64,000 nt of DNA from positions 1,426,001 through 1,490,000 of the forward strand of contig BCIK01000001.1 in assembly GCA_039545295.1 (NCBI GenBank), in the 5' to 3' direction. A program made the translations under genes and the position numbers. This document shows positions 34,928 through 45,260 of this stretch, piece by piece. Source of the stretch: Udeniomyces pyricola (lineage: Eukaryota; Basidiomycota; Tremellomycetes; Cystofilobasidiales; Mrakiaceae). The stretch's first letter is position 1, and every line of letters starts with the position of its first letter. The notes beneath the pieces are model-generated. The model saw only the letters and a program-made list of their open reading frames with translations. It made no database searches and was not told the DNA's origin.

Positions 34928-36220
34928 ATGTACTCCCGTCCCTTGCAAGCTACGCCTAATGATGATCTCGAAGATTGGGAACGGGTTCGTCCAGCACCAC
35001 TTTTGAAATTGATTGATTCATGACTTTGAACCTTTGAAGCTCTTCCCCTGGTTTGCCCCTTTCACTCTCCAAAACGATCGAAATTGAGGCTTTTCTTCTT
35101 CCTCTTCTTTTTTTTTCCTTCTTCTCCGCTGTTGTGTCGCATCAGACCGACCTCGCTCCGAGATACCAGCAGCCTCAGCCTCAGCTCTTGAGCCGTCGTC
35201 CTCAACCAAGCGCGCCTCTCTTCAACGCTTCCGCCTTCTCACCTTCCCAGCAGGCCGACGACGATGCCGACTGGGACCGAGGTATCAGCCGACATGCACC
35301 GCTAGGATCCGGTCACGGCAGTAGCTCTTCATCCGGCTGGGACCAGAATAGACGAATCTGGCAAGAAGCGTGAGGCCATCTCGAGTGACTCGTTGGTATG
35401 AGACAGCGAGGGAGAGAGAGAGAGATTCCAGATCGCGTAGCTAACGACGCGTCATACGCATTCTGTCTTCCTTTGGGGCGATGTCTATTCTATGATTTGC
35501 CCTTTGAAACCTTTTTCTTCTGCGTTCGTATCCATGTGTCTATCCAGAAACACTGAGCCTCCGCTCATCTACAACCAACAAGCGTTTCCTTCTCTCTCGG
35601 CCGGTTCGTCGAGCTCATCGATCCCTGCGCTACTCTCGCGACCCCCTTCGACCACCAATACTCAGCCCAAGATTACACTGCTGCGTCGGCCTGCTCCGGA
35701 TGCGACTTCAGCTGGGGGTGGCGGAAGTGGCCACGGTTCTGGAAGGTCGACTCCTCCGACGCGAAGCCTTGGCGAACGTGAAGAGGAATATCGCAAGGCG
35801 AGGGAGAGGATCTTTGCTGGTAGTGCAAGTAGTAGTAGTAGCAGCAGTAGTAGCAATGTTGGTGGTAGTGGTGAAGGGAGCAGAACAAACACAGGCAACA
35901 AATCAAGCCCGAATGGGAGTGGAATGACGACGCCGAACAGTCGGAGTTCGAGCGGAGGCGGCCAATCAAGACGAGTCGGAGAGCCAGCCGGAGGAGGAGG
36001 TGGTGGTGGTGGTGGTGGTGGTGGGATGTCGAACGGGGTTCGTGGTGGCCGAACGAGTGTAGGAGGTGTGAGTAGTGCTGTTCCTGCGTATGCTGTCGGA
36101 GGAGGATCGAACGATCAGCCGTTTGCTCGACAACCGCTGGGTCCACCCATCGATGGTTGGGCGGGCTTCCGGCCACGAGGGGCGGGGACGTTTGCGGGTC
36201 GTGGCCGAGGGGGTCGTTAG
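34928..36220 (+). CDS. SUZ/SUZ-C domain protein (SZRD1-like)
   Basis: Likely RNA-binding regulatory protein. Exon 1 (34928-34984) reads MYSRPLQATPNDDLEDWER. Phase-0 splicing across 34985-35145 gives TDLAPRYQQ, and the intron at 35370-35547 joins WQEA to NTEPPLIYNQQAFPSL. The SUZ motif follows: QPKITLLRRP then SLGEREEEYRKARERIF. Near the C-terminus RQPLGPPIDGWAGFRP matches the SUZ-C pattern. The order (acidic DWE start, SUZ, RQPLGP-G-GF end) is that of animal SZRD1. Between them are Ser-runs and a poly-Gly run (35990-36024, GGT repeats), and the C-terminus is GRGRGGR. SUZ domains bind RNA and often sit in RNA-regulating proteins, but no R3H domain is seen here. An alternative start at 35053 would lose the conserved acidic opening. 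Confidence 0.8.
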
Positions 36221-36786
36221 CTGAGAGTGAGGACGTATGTACAATATATATATATATATACATGTGCACATGCACATGACAAATGATGTCAGAGGTGACT
36301 GTGAATGAGCGATGGAATGGGCATAGGAATTGTCGAGAGTGATGAGCGCAGTCGATCGCCGGTGTGAGAACAGAGAAGAGAGACACAGGTCATCCGAGAG
36401 ACAGCAGCAGACACAAGACACAAGAAAGGCTTTGAGAGGGAGGTTTTTTTGGCTCCTCCAACGACATCAAGGTCCGTTTGGCTGCCCCCCCCTTCTCTCT
36501 GCCTGCTTGGTCGCCATGCACCCCTCCCCTTTCCTGTCTAGGCGTCATCGAGCGCAAATCACTCATACCTGATGATTGGATTTCTCATCGTGCAGGACAC
36601 CAACTTGGTTAGATAGGTACGTTATGCCAAACAGGCCAGAACGACTCAAAAGGAGCAACGAAGGATGAGGTCGACAAAAACGCGCGCGCCGAGGGCGGAG
36701 GGCGAGGCGAGGCGAGGAGGCTCGGATTTCCCTCCAAAGGCTGACTTTTTGCCTGGCCTCCCTCTCTCGAACGTCCAGCCGTCATC
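36221..36786. other. intergenic spacer / ribosomal-protein-type promoter
   Basis: Contains a TA-dinucleotide run (36243-36260), ATGTGCACAT palindrome-like sequence just after it, and the 5' flank of the ubiquitin-eS31 gene. Confidence 0.5.
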
Positions 36787-37763
36787 ATGCAGATCTTCGT
36801 CAAGACCCTTACGGGAAAGACTATCACCCTCGAGGTGGAGGTGAATATCCATATCCCCTTTGCCTATCCACATCACTTCCTATACACCTTGGATGTTTAC
36901 TCGCAAGAGTCTTGCTTCCTCATAACCCCCTCCCCCCCTTCCCCTTTACCCTCCTCACTTGGGCCTTTTGACTGACAATTCCCTTCCTTCGCCTCCAAAT
37001 TCCCACCCACCCTGGTCTCCCTCTCCTTATTACTCCCCTCGCCGCCACCGCCGCCGCCTCTCTTACCTCTTCCGACCATGCTCATAGTCTTCCGACACCA
37101 TTGACAACGTCAAGGCCAAGATCCAGGACAAGGAGGGTATCCCCCCTGACCAGCAGCGATTGATCTTCGCCGGCAAGCAGCTCGAGGATGGCCGAACCCT
37201 TTCGGACTACAACATCCAGAAGGGTGAGTTACTTCTCCTCTCCCTCCCCCGACCTTTGTCTGTTCTTCTTCGGTATCCTTCTCCATGTTCGATGCTGACG
37301 TGGTTCGTGCCCTCGCGTCTTGATTGTGTGTAGAGTCGACCCTTCACTTGGTCCTCAGGTTGCGAGGTGGAGCCAAGAAGCGTAAGAAGAAGCAGTACAC
37401 TACGTGAGTGGCTTTGTCTTCTTCCAGTCTGCTTCCATGTCGACCTCTGGAGTTGAACGATGTGGTATCATGTCCTTCCCAACACGTTTTGCTAACATCT
37501 TTCCAATATGTACTTTCTCCCTTCAACAACCGCGTCACAGCCCCAAGAAGATCAAGCACAAGAGGAAGAAGGTCAAGATGGCCATCCTCAAGTACTACAA
37601 GGTCGACTCGGACGGCAAGATCAAGCGATTGAGGCGAGAGTGCCCTCAGCCCCAGTGCGGTGCCGGTATCTTCATGGGATGGCACTCGGACAGGCAGACC
37701 TGCGGAAAGTGCGGTCTTACCTACACCTTCGCCGAGGGTACCCCCAACCCCGCTGCCAAGTAA
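36787..37763 (+). CDS. RPS31: ubiquitin-ribosomal protein eS31 (S27a) fusion
   Basis: Makes ubiquitin and a small-subunit ribosomal protein from one precursor. Four exons are joined across introns at 36841-37087, 37224-37333 and 37404-37540. Exon 1 is [18 protein letters not shown], then [20 protein letters not shown] and LSDYNIQK, then [13 protein letters not shown], the precise ubiquitin end cut by deubiquitinases. The tail is basic ([20 protein letters not shown]) and followed by a zinc ribbon (CPQPQCGAG ... CGKCG). It ends at 37763 with about 157 residues, the normal length. All splice joins restore the highly conserved ubiquitin sequence, so this gene also validates the intron rules used elsewhere in the window. 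Confidence 0.97.
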
Positions 37764-38513
37764 ACGATCGACCCTGTATCGTTTATTCTGCTCCCCTTCT
37801 GCGTCGCTTCGAGTTTCCAGAAATGGTTATGACTTTCGATCAGTTACCCGAGATTGCGTTGAATCACTCGAATTAGAGAATGCATACTGAAAGCAAGTCA
37901 ACAGTTATCCTGCATGCTACAAAGTGAAGAAAGTCGTCACACGAGACAAGGAACCTGGACCCATGCGTATATACACCCCCCAAAAAAAGTTATCGATTCA
38001 ATTGCGTTGTAAGACGTACATCTGGGTTTTTTCACAACAGCGCAAATTACCGACTCGCGGATGCGACTCGACTCCATCGATCTCGGAGCTGCTGACCATA
38101 TCATGACTGCAATTCGCATGAGCATCTCCTCGATGGCATGAATATGTGAGCTAGCTAATCTTAGATGTATCCTGAGCTTGCGTATATAGTCTGTAAACAT
38201 CAAGTTGTACCCTGTGCAATTTTGCTTGCAGACTCATATATTCAGCGCATGAGCGCTCAATCACCTTGATTGTGGTGTAACAGTTGTATCCTGTTGTATC
38301 ACGTTAGTTTGCTCCAGTCCACAGCAAATACGAACCAAACTAGAGTTATACGAAGTTACGTTAAATGTTATCTATATACCGGCTCTCGGCGCTCGGCTGT
38401 GATTGCCGGTTGCTTCTCGTCTCGATTCCGTTCCTTCGAACCACGATCACGACTTCGTCTTGCTGACATCTAAACGACCTTCTCGCGTACGCGTCTTATA
38501 GGTGCCCTTCAAC
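37764..38513. other. intergenic spacer
   Basis: 3' flank of the ubiquitin fusion and promoter side of the Pex8-like gene. AT-rich, with no recognisable gene. Confidence 0.5.
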
Positions 38514-41062
38514 ATGGAACTTTTATTACAGGAGCTGTCTGAGGCCCGTCTGGCACCCTCGTCAACCCTTTTCTCATCCATTTCGCACCTTCTCGCGACG
38601 CTACCCATCGACACTCTTCCTCGGCTCAACTCTGCCCTACTCAATTCCCCTCTATTTGCGGTCTCTCGCTCCTCATCGGCTAGCTCATCAACCCATCTAT
38701 CTCTGAGAGATGCCTTTAGGACCTCACTCGAACTCAAGCTCGTAGCTCTCGCTGCAACCACCTCCCGTTCTGGATCCGGTGGACTTGATCCGCGTCGGTT
38801 CTGGCCGTTCAGTCCGCCTTCGCCGTCTCGCCTCTTCAAGGAATGGCTACAGGCACTCTTGGCTTACCTCTCAAGTACGGATGCAGGCTGTGAGATCACG
38901 AGGATATCCATGATGGTTGGATGGCTAGAGGGCTTGAAGGCCATGGGTGATGATGCGAGAGCGTTCGACAATGCCAGGCGAGGGATCGAAATCGAGACGC
39001 TGGTGGCACTCGACGGAGAGTTTCTCAAGCTGAGTGGGGAGATCTCCAAGGGCAAAGGACGAGGTGGAGATGGTGAGCTATTAGGTGTTCGTGTGGACTG
39101 ACTTAGGGGCAATCATCAACACTTGACAGTCTGGTTGATTTGATCGGAGCTCTTGCTCGCATTCTGCATTTATCTCTCCTTAACCGATCGTAGTTCCAGA
39201 CCTTCCCACGCTTTTCCCTCTAGCGGCCTCAGCTTTGGAGTCTGTGCCCCTCAGACTGGTGCCCCCCCTCAATCTCAAGGTACGTCTTGTGCTCATCAAC
39301 AAACGAAACATGTATCATAAGCCCATCAATACATCGCTGCCTAATTGTATAACTTTTCCTTGCCACCCTCTTCGTGTCAGGCAATCACCATCAGCTGCCT
39401 GGCCTATGCTAGTTCCAAAAGCTCCCTTGCATCTCTTGGAATCATTCGCACTATCTTGCTACGGGTGATCGAGGCTTCGGCCCTATCGAATGCCCGATCA
39501 GTCGACCGCACAAGGGTGCTCTTCCTCGTCTCAACCAAGTTGGCCGATTGGATCGCAGCCGATACGGGTGAGTGCCCTTTCGTATTTAACACTGCCCTCA
39601 GGAAGCTTTCAACGTGTTGTGGCTAACACTGAGTACTTCTGATAGCGCATACGCGAGCCTTCATCCTTCCCTTGGCGTATGTTCTTTCCAGGACCATCAT
39701 CGACCATCCACCACCTGTATCATCGACTCATCACACCCGCACTGGCCCCCCCACTCTTAATCCTGCATCGGATGTCAGCCTTGAAGTTGCCAGCTCGCTA
39801 CTGTTGACTCTATTTCATCTTTCGCCGGAGACCGATGCACTGGGGGGGTTGGAGGGCGACGGTGACTATGGCAAGACCTGGTGGGGATTAGTGGATGTTC
39901 TTCTGGCGACTGGCGATGATGCTCATCGGGAACACTGGGTGTCGATGCTGGTGTCAATGCAGGTTGCCATTGAGAAGGAGCAGAAATCAGGTAAGCGTTT
40001 CTTTCCAAAGCTCAAGGCCCGAGGTCCTCCCCAATGGGATTTTTGGACGTCCTTGCTGAGTCGATGCCGTGTAACATCCACCCCCTCTCCCTGTTTACAT
40101 GCAGCGTCAAAAACATCAAAAGTCAATTACTTCCTGCTGCTATCGGAGCAGATCGTCCCTCTTCTCGGCACCAAACAAGAGCAGGTGACCCAGTCGCTCA
40201 TCTTGCCTATATGTGAACCGTGCGATACCCATCATTCTGAAGCGTTCATCCTTTTGAATATGCAGCAAAGACTGACGCGTAGGTGTATGCTTCGTGTCGG
40301 AATCATCTGGGTCTTTGTAGGTACCTCGAAGACGATTCAAACCTTCAGGTGTTTGAATCAGCACATTCGACCATGCTCGCTCTTCTTTCCCTGCCTACCT
40401 CGGCCGCTAAACGTGGCTTCCGCATGTCGCCCGATGCCCATCGTTCTGCCCTCAAAGAAAGAGTGATACTAGAGTATGCCGACTGTCTAGTTCGTGTAAG
40501 TAGAATCATCCTGACTCCTACTGAATACCTCTTTGCATCACTTTGGATCGCCGATACTGATGATGACGATTGTCCTTCTTTTTTTCTGTCCCTTTTCCTT
40601 TTCTTATGCTTTCCATCTCTCCAGAACGCCGAACGCGATCAGTTGTCCCTTCCCCAACTCCAACACGCGTTTTCGATCCTTGTCTTTCTCTCGTCCGAAA
40701 CGATGCCGCCTCTTATGACAACTGTCGTCTTGTCGAAACTTACGGATTTCCTCCCGACCTCGGGGTTCGACTTGTCTCCATTCCAAGCGACCCTTCTCGA
40801 GATTCACGCCTCGCTCCTCCCAGCTATCCCCATCCATCTTCTCCAGACTTATCTCGACCGCCTGGAACATCACGTTTTGAGTTTGACGGCACCGCGCTCG
40901 GAGAGAAGACGATTGGTTCTCTTAAACATCTTTAAGGGGATTAGTGAAGGATTGGGAGATGAGGGCAAGGAGCTTGGAGTGGCATGGTGGATGGAGTTGA
41001 AGCGAAAGGTTGAAGGAGAGGAAAGAAGAGGAATGGCTGGTGGTACGAGTGCAAAGCTGTAA
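38514..41062 (+). CDS. Pex8-like peroxisome biogenesis protein (candidate), C-terminal AKL
   Basis: Large helical protein made from about eight exons, starting MELLLQELSEARLAPS at 38514. Introns include one from about 39074 and others at about 39280, 39570, 39992, 40182 and 40496. Segments include WLQALLAYLSSTDAGCEI, RAFILPLAYVLSRTIIDHP, LGLCRYLEDDSNLQVFESA, YADCLVRNAERDQLSLPQL, LPAIPIHLLQTYLDRLEHH and VAWWMELKRKVEGEERRG. The very C-terminus is GGTSAKL, a peroxisomal PTS1-type tripeptide. The alpha-solenoid-like make-up with a FLEDD-like block, a late AWW and PTS1 end fits fungal Pex8, the matrix-side organiser of the import complex. The family match is from memory of general features, not an alignment. 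It may instead be an unrelated peroxisomal protein. Confidence 0.5.
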
Positions 41063-42078
41063 GGCGTTAAGGCGACGTGTAAGCTGTGGAGGGTTGGTAG
41101 TAAGAAAAAAAATGTGTCAACATTCGGGAGAGCATGGGCTCCAATCCTGCATGACAGGTAGCTATGACTAGTACATTGGTAGCTGATGATTCGAAGAAGA
41201 CGTCATGAGCGATCTGTTCGATTATAACTTAGATAGCCAGCAGACGATCCATGCACGTACGTACGTGCATCATGTATCATGTACACGGGACGCGGTACGT
41301 TGAAATGTAGGTTGATCAACTTGAGGGCTCCTACACGTACAAGTCATTAAGGGCGAGTCGAATTTGTTGCGATTGAGGCTGGACGTGGGCCTTGGATTAT
41401 ATTGTTAGAATATATATATATATACATACATGCACAATTAGCGTGATGCTCTGGGCTCAGGTGAATTTGAATAACCAACAAGCGCGACGCGTGCCTTCTC
41501 TTTCTTTGTATAAGCGGCTTCTCCCTTGGAGACCTTCTTTGTTCTACTCTCCACCCTTGTCCCTGCCCTCCCCTCGCTTTCCCTCTCATCGTCACCCTCT
41601 CGTTCTCCCTCCCTCTTCCCCATCCCCATCCCCATCCCCTCCTTCCCTTCCTCGCACACCATCCCTATTCCCTGCATTGTACCCTTGTCCGTGAGTATAC
41701 TCTTGACCTCGTGACGTTGGATTCGATTCCAGGCCGACCCGTCCAAGAAATCGATCCTCCCCCCCCCCTGTCCCTGAACGACGTAATCTTGGCTTGGCCT
41801 CTCAGTCCCAGAGGTCTATTGTTTGCCCTCAACCCACGCTTTGTCCCTGCTGATATCAACTCCAACTCATGCTCCCATGCGAACCGCACGCTGACCATCC
41901 ACTCTGACCATCCTCATCTGTATCGCTACCGCTCAAACTGACTTGCCTGCGCGCTTGGTCCTCCTCCTCTTAGACCCCCGATCCCTTCACAGTCTCTCCC
42001 TTTTGCCTCCCTGTATCCCTTTCCCTTCCCCTTCCCCAAAAGAGAAATCACCTATATCTTCCCACATCTTCTCTCGCC
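41063..42078. other. intergenic spacer with palindrome and pyrimidine tracts
   Basis: Holds a perfect 20-bp palindrome (41251-41270), a TA run near 41409-41421, and a long C/T-rich promoter-like tract (about 41490-41700 and 41960-42075) before the polysaccharide lyase gene. No gene is recognised. Confidence 0.55.
41251..41270. repeat. perfect 20-bp palindrome
   Basis: ATGCACGTACGTACGTGCAT reads identically on both strands with no spacer. It lies downstream of the Pex8-like gene. Confidence 0.85.
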
Positions 42079-43885
42079 ATGCACCTTCTCTTCAACTCTC
42101 TCTGCCTCGCCCTTCCTCTTCTCACCTTTGCTGTACCTATGGCCAAACACGGCTCGACCCACCAGCACGCTCGACGCGTCTATGGTGTTTCCGTTCACAT
42201 GGACACCCTCGTCCCGAGCACGCCCCTCGCGGCGCGTATCGTCGTTCCCGGTCATATTGACGAGCAGGATCTCGTCCGACGGGAGGCGTTCCTTCGTGGC
42301 AGCGCCAACGGGGACCGATCCAAGATGAGGAAACGAAGCAGCTGCAAGGCTAAATCTACTACCGATACCACCACTGCTGTCGCAGCCGCTACTTCGTCAT
42401 CTGCTGGTCAGAACGTTGTTTCTCAGGCTAGCTCCGCCGCTTCCAAACCCCAGTCGTCCTCTGCTGTCGCCGCTGGATCCTCATCCACCCCCTCTACCTC
42501 TTCTGCTGCTGCCGCCGCCGCCGCTACAACAACCTCTTCTAGCTCATCGGTTACGACATATACGTCTGGCTGGACCTCGACGTCAACCAACGCCCGATCA
42601 TTCGCTGTCTCATCCCTCCAGCATATCTCCCTCGCCGAAGCTGTTGCAGCCACCAAGGGTGACACCCCGACGTTTTCTAGCGCGCCAGATGGCTCTTGGG
42701 CTCTCGCGGCAACGTACAAAGCCAACGCAGTCGGATCTGAAGCGGGATGGTAAGTTGCTCAAAAACGTCTGTGTGCAAAAAAAACAAACAAACCTTACTC
42801 CTCAGCACTGATGTGGTTTCGCTGGGTCCGAATTTACAGGTCTTACTACGCCAACGGACCCGTAGACCTTTCTTCGGCGCAGGAGGTCGAATCGACGTAC
42901 TCGGTCTGGTTTGCTGATGGCTTCGAGTGGGTCAAAGGCGGTAAGCTTCCAGGTCTCTATGGTGGTTTGGAGGGTGTCTATGGTTGCTCCGGTGGTGATC
43001 AGACGACTCGAAGCGAATGTAAGTCATCAGTTTCCTCTTACCTTCCCCCCCCCCCCGGAGCTTGTCCTTTTTTTTTTCTTCTCGTCAGTGAATTTCACTA
43101 TGACGCTTGCGAGGCACGCACTCAACCATTTCTGCGCCTTCATCTTCCTCCTCTCCAATCTGCCCACCAGGCTTCTCCGCGCGATTGATGTGGAGGCAGG
43201 ACGGTATGGGCGAAATATATTCGTACTTCCCCCTCTCAACCGACAACGTCAACGCCTGCAAGGCTTCTGGTTCGGTAAGAGGCCAACGTTCTTTTCCCTC
43301 CCTCCGATCAGCTTGTTTTTGCAATGGTCTGACACGGTTTCGTGTTCACTGTATGTTTTTTTATGTTTCTCGTGTAGAAATCGGTTTGCGATAACCAAAC
43401 CTATGGTCTCTCGTTTGGTCGAGGCAACTTCAACTTCAAGACTGGCGCTTGGGTTCAACTCAAAGAGAGGATTCGTTTGAATGATGTCGGGCAAGAGAAC
43501 GGTTTGTCCTCCGTCTTTCCAAACGCCATCGGTCCACTGCCTCTTGGATGGTCTTTTGGTTCTCTCTGAGCTGGCTCGGCTCGTCATTCGTCTGTCTGTT
43601 CTTCCGGTTGCTTCTTTTCTTTTCCTCGGTGACTGATGATTTCGATCGTACCCATCTGCTTTCCTTTTTCAACCTGATCCAACCATCACAGGCTACGCCC
43701 GCCTCTACGTCGACGGCGCACTCGTCATCTCGGCTGACAACCTGACGATTCGGACCCAGTCTGGCGCGACGTTCCGCGGGCTGATGATGTCGTCATTCTT
43801 TGGTGGCTCGTCCGTCGCTGAGTACGCGCCGACGTCCCAGCAGCAAGCTTGGTTCAAGGATTTCACCATGGGGATCATCGCTTAG
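42079..43885 (+). CDS. secreted polysaccharide lyase family 14-type protein
   Basis: The signal peptide is MHLLFNSLCLALPLLTFAVP. Next comes a Ser/Ala/Thr-rich linker (residues ~95-175, with runs such as AAAAAAATTTSSSSS), typical of an O-mannosylated stalk. The catalytic-type domain is split by four introns: SYYANGPVDLSSAQEV, YSVWFADGFEWVKGGKLPGL, GGLEGVYGCSGGDQT, then CFSARLMWRQDGMGEIYSYF, YGLSFGRGNFNFKTGAWVQL, NGYARLYVDGALVIS and FRGLMMSSFFGGSSVAEYA ... WFKDFTMGIIA, TAG at 43883-43885. The WVKGGKLPGL, CxSGG, RxMWRxxG and SFFGG blocks match fungal PL14-type beta-jelly-roll proteins, whose known members cleave glucuronan or alginate-like polymers. The true substrate is unknown. The enzyme would act outside the cell or on the wall. 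Confidence 0.85.
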
Positions 43886-45260
43886 AAAAAGCACACTTGA
43901 CAAGACCAAAATTGAAATTCAAAGGAAACAGATCTCATGTTCCCTTCCCTCTCCTCCCCTTTTTTTTTCTTTGGCTTTTCCTGTTATCCTTTTCCTTGCT
44001 TCTCCTTTTCTTCTCTCGCTCGATGGGGAACTGGCTTTCTCTATCATTGCTGCCTCTTTTTTTCTCTCTTGTTCTTTTGCTCCTGCCTTTCCCCCCTCTC
44101 CCCTTTTTTTCTTGCACGCACAACATAACGACTTCTGTACCTTCAACAACAACAACAACACTCACAACAACAACAACAACACATCATGATTCTGCTTTCC
44201 TGCCGTTCCCAAACCCTTTCCAGTTCCCTTTTACTTTTTTTTTTTTTTTTAACCGTCGGCGCGCCTCGCGCTCTAGCTCCTCATCGATCTTGCCTCTCGA
44301 TACCATCTCTTTCAGTTTTCTTAACCACCCCCCTCCCCTCCCGTCCCCTTCTCTTCTTGCTTCTTTTTTTTCTGTGCGTATGGGCTAGTCCCCTACAAAC
44401 TGAACGATTGTCCTCTCTCTCTCTGCCTTGCTTTCTTTTAAAGAGTTAGATTGGAAAGGCAATCCTTTCGCGGGGAGATTGATTATATCAAAGTCGACAG
44501 CGAGCGGACGACCCGACCCGGATCAGCGAAGCAGGCGCCGCGCCGTGCCCCGTCGATATCCCTTGATGGGAATCTGCAAGAAAAAAAAAACCCCGACGCG
44601 ATTGATATATGTATAAACCCCCTTGCAGTCATTTGTTTTCGTCTTCGATGCAAGCTTCTTCTTTCATCGTCATCATCATCATCATCATCATCCTCAATCG
44701 ACTTTGATGATCCGTTTTTTTTTCTTTCTACACGACAGTGAGAAGATGGATATATATATATATAATATATATATATATATAGCATGCGCATGCCATCCTT
44801 TTCCTTCCTTTTTTTTTTTTCTTTCGTCCTTCCGGGGCAAGAAGGCACGACACGAGGCGAGAAGAAACGATGATCGATTGGTATTCAGAGAAGAGAGGCC
44901 AAGAAAGAAAGACAACATGAAAAAAAGGAGAAGAAAAAAAAAAAAAAGAGAGAGAGAAGCAAGGATGAGTGAGGAAGTAGGTATAGGTATGGAGAGGATG
45001 GAAAAGCGGGGAGGAAGGAAGGGGGAGGAAGCGGGAGGAGAGTGAGGTGCTCGTAAACGCGTCAGGAAGCGCATTGGAATAGAGAGGATCAGGATGATTT
45101 TAGTGGGTGGTGGTCGAGCAGAGATGGTAGCGATGGGATTGCTGAGGATATATAAAGAGGAAGGTTGAGTCGAGAGAGGGGGTTCTTTTTTTTTTTAGAC
45201 AGATGATGGAAAAATATAGAATATGAGAACGGGGATTAGCTGGTTGAGGGGGATAGAGGT
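43886..45260. other. long gene-free spacer rich in simple repeats
   Basis: About 1.4 kb between convergent PL14 (+) and SHO1 (-). It contains T-runs (43961-43969, 44231-44250), AAC repeats (about 44144-44180), CAT repeats (44669-44691), a TA run with GCATGCGCATGC palindrome (44748-44793), and A-rich purine tracts (44920-44960). Many short open frames arise from the repeats only. Confidence 0.6.
44748..44793. repeat. TA dinucleotide run followed by GCATGC palindrome
   Basis: About 32 bp of alternating T and A, then GCATGCGCATGC at 44782-44793, a perfect 12-bp palindrome. The stretch could extrude a cruciform. Confidence 0.7.

Noticed and set aside
43919..45074. Lys/Arg/Glu-rich open frames around 44-45 kb
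   Set aside because: They are translations of poly-purine and poly-pyrimidine tracts and short repeats, not coding sequence.
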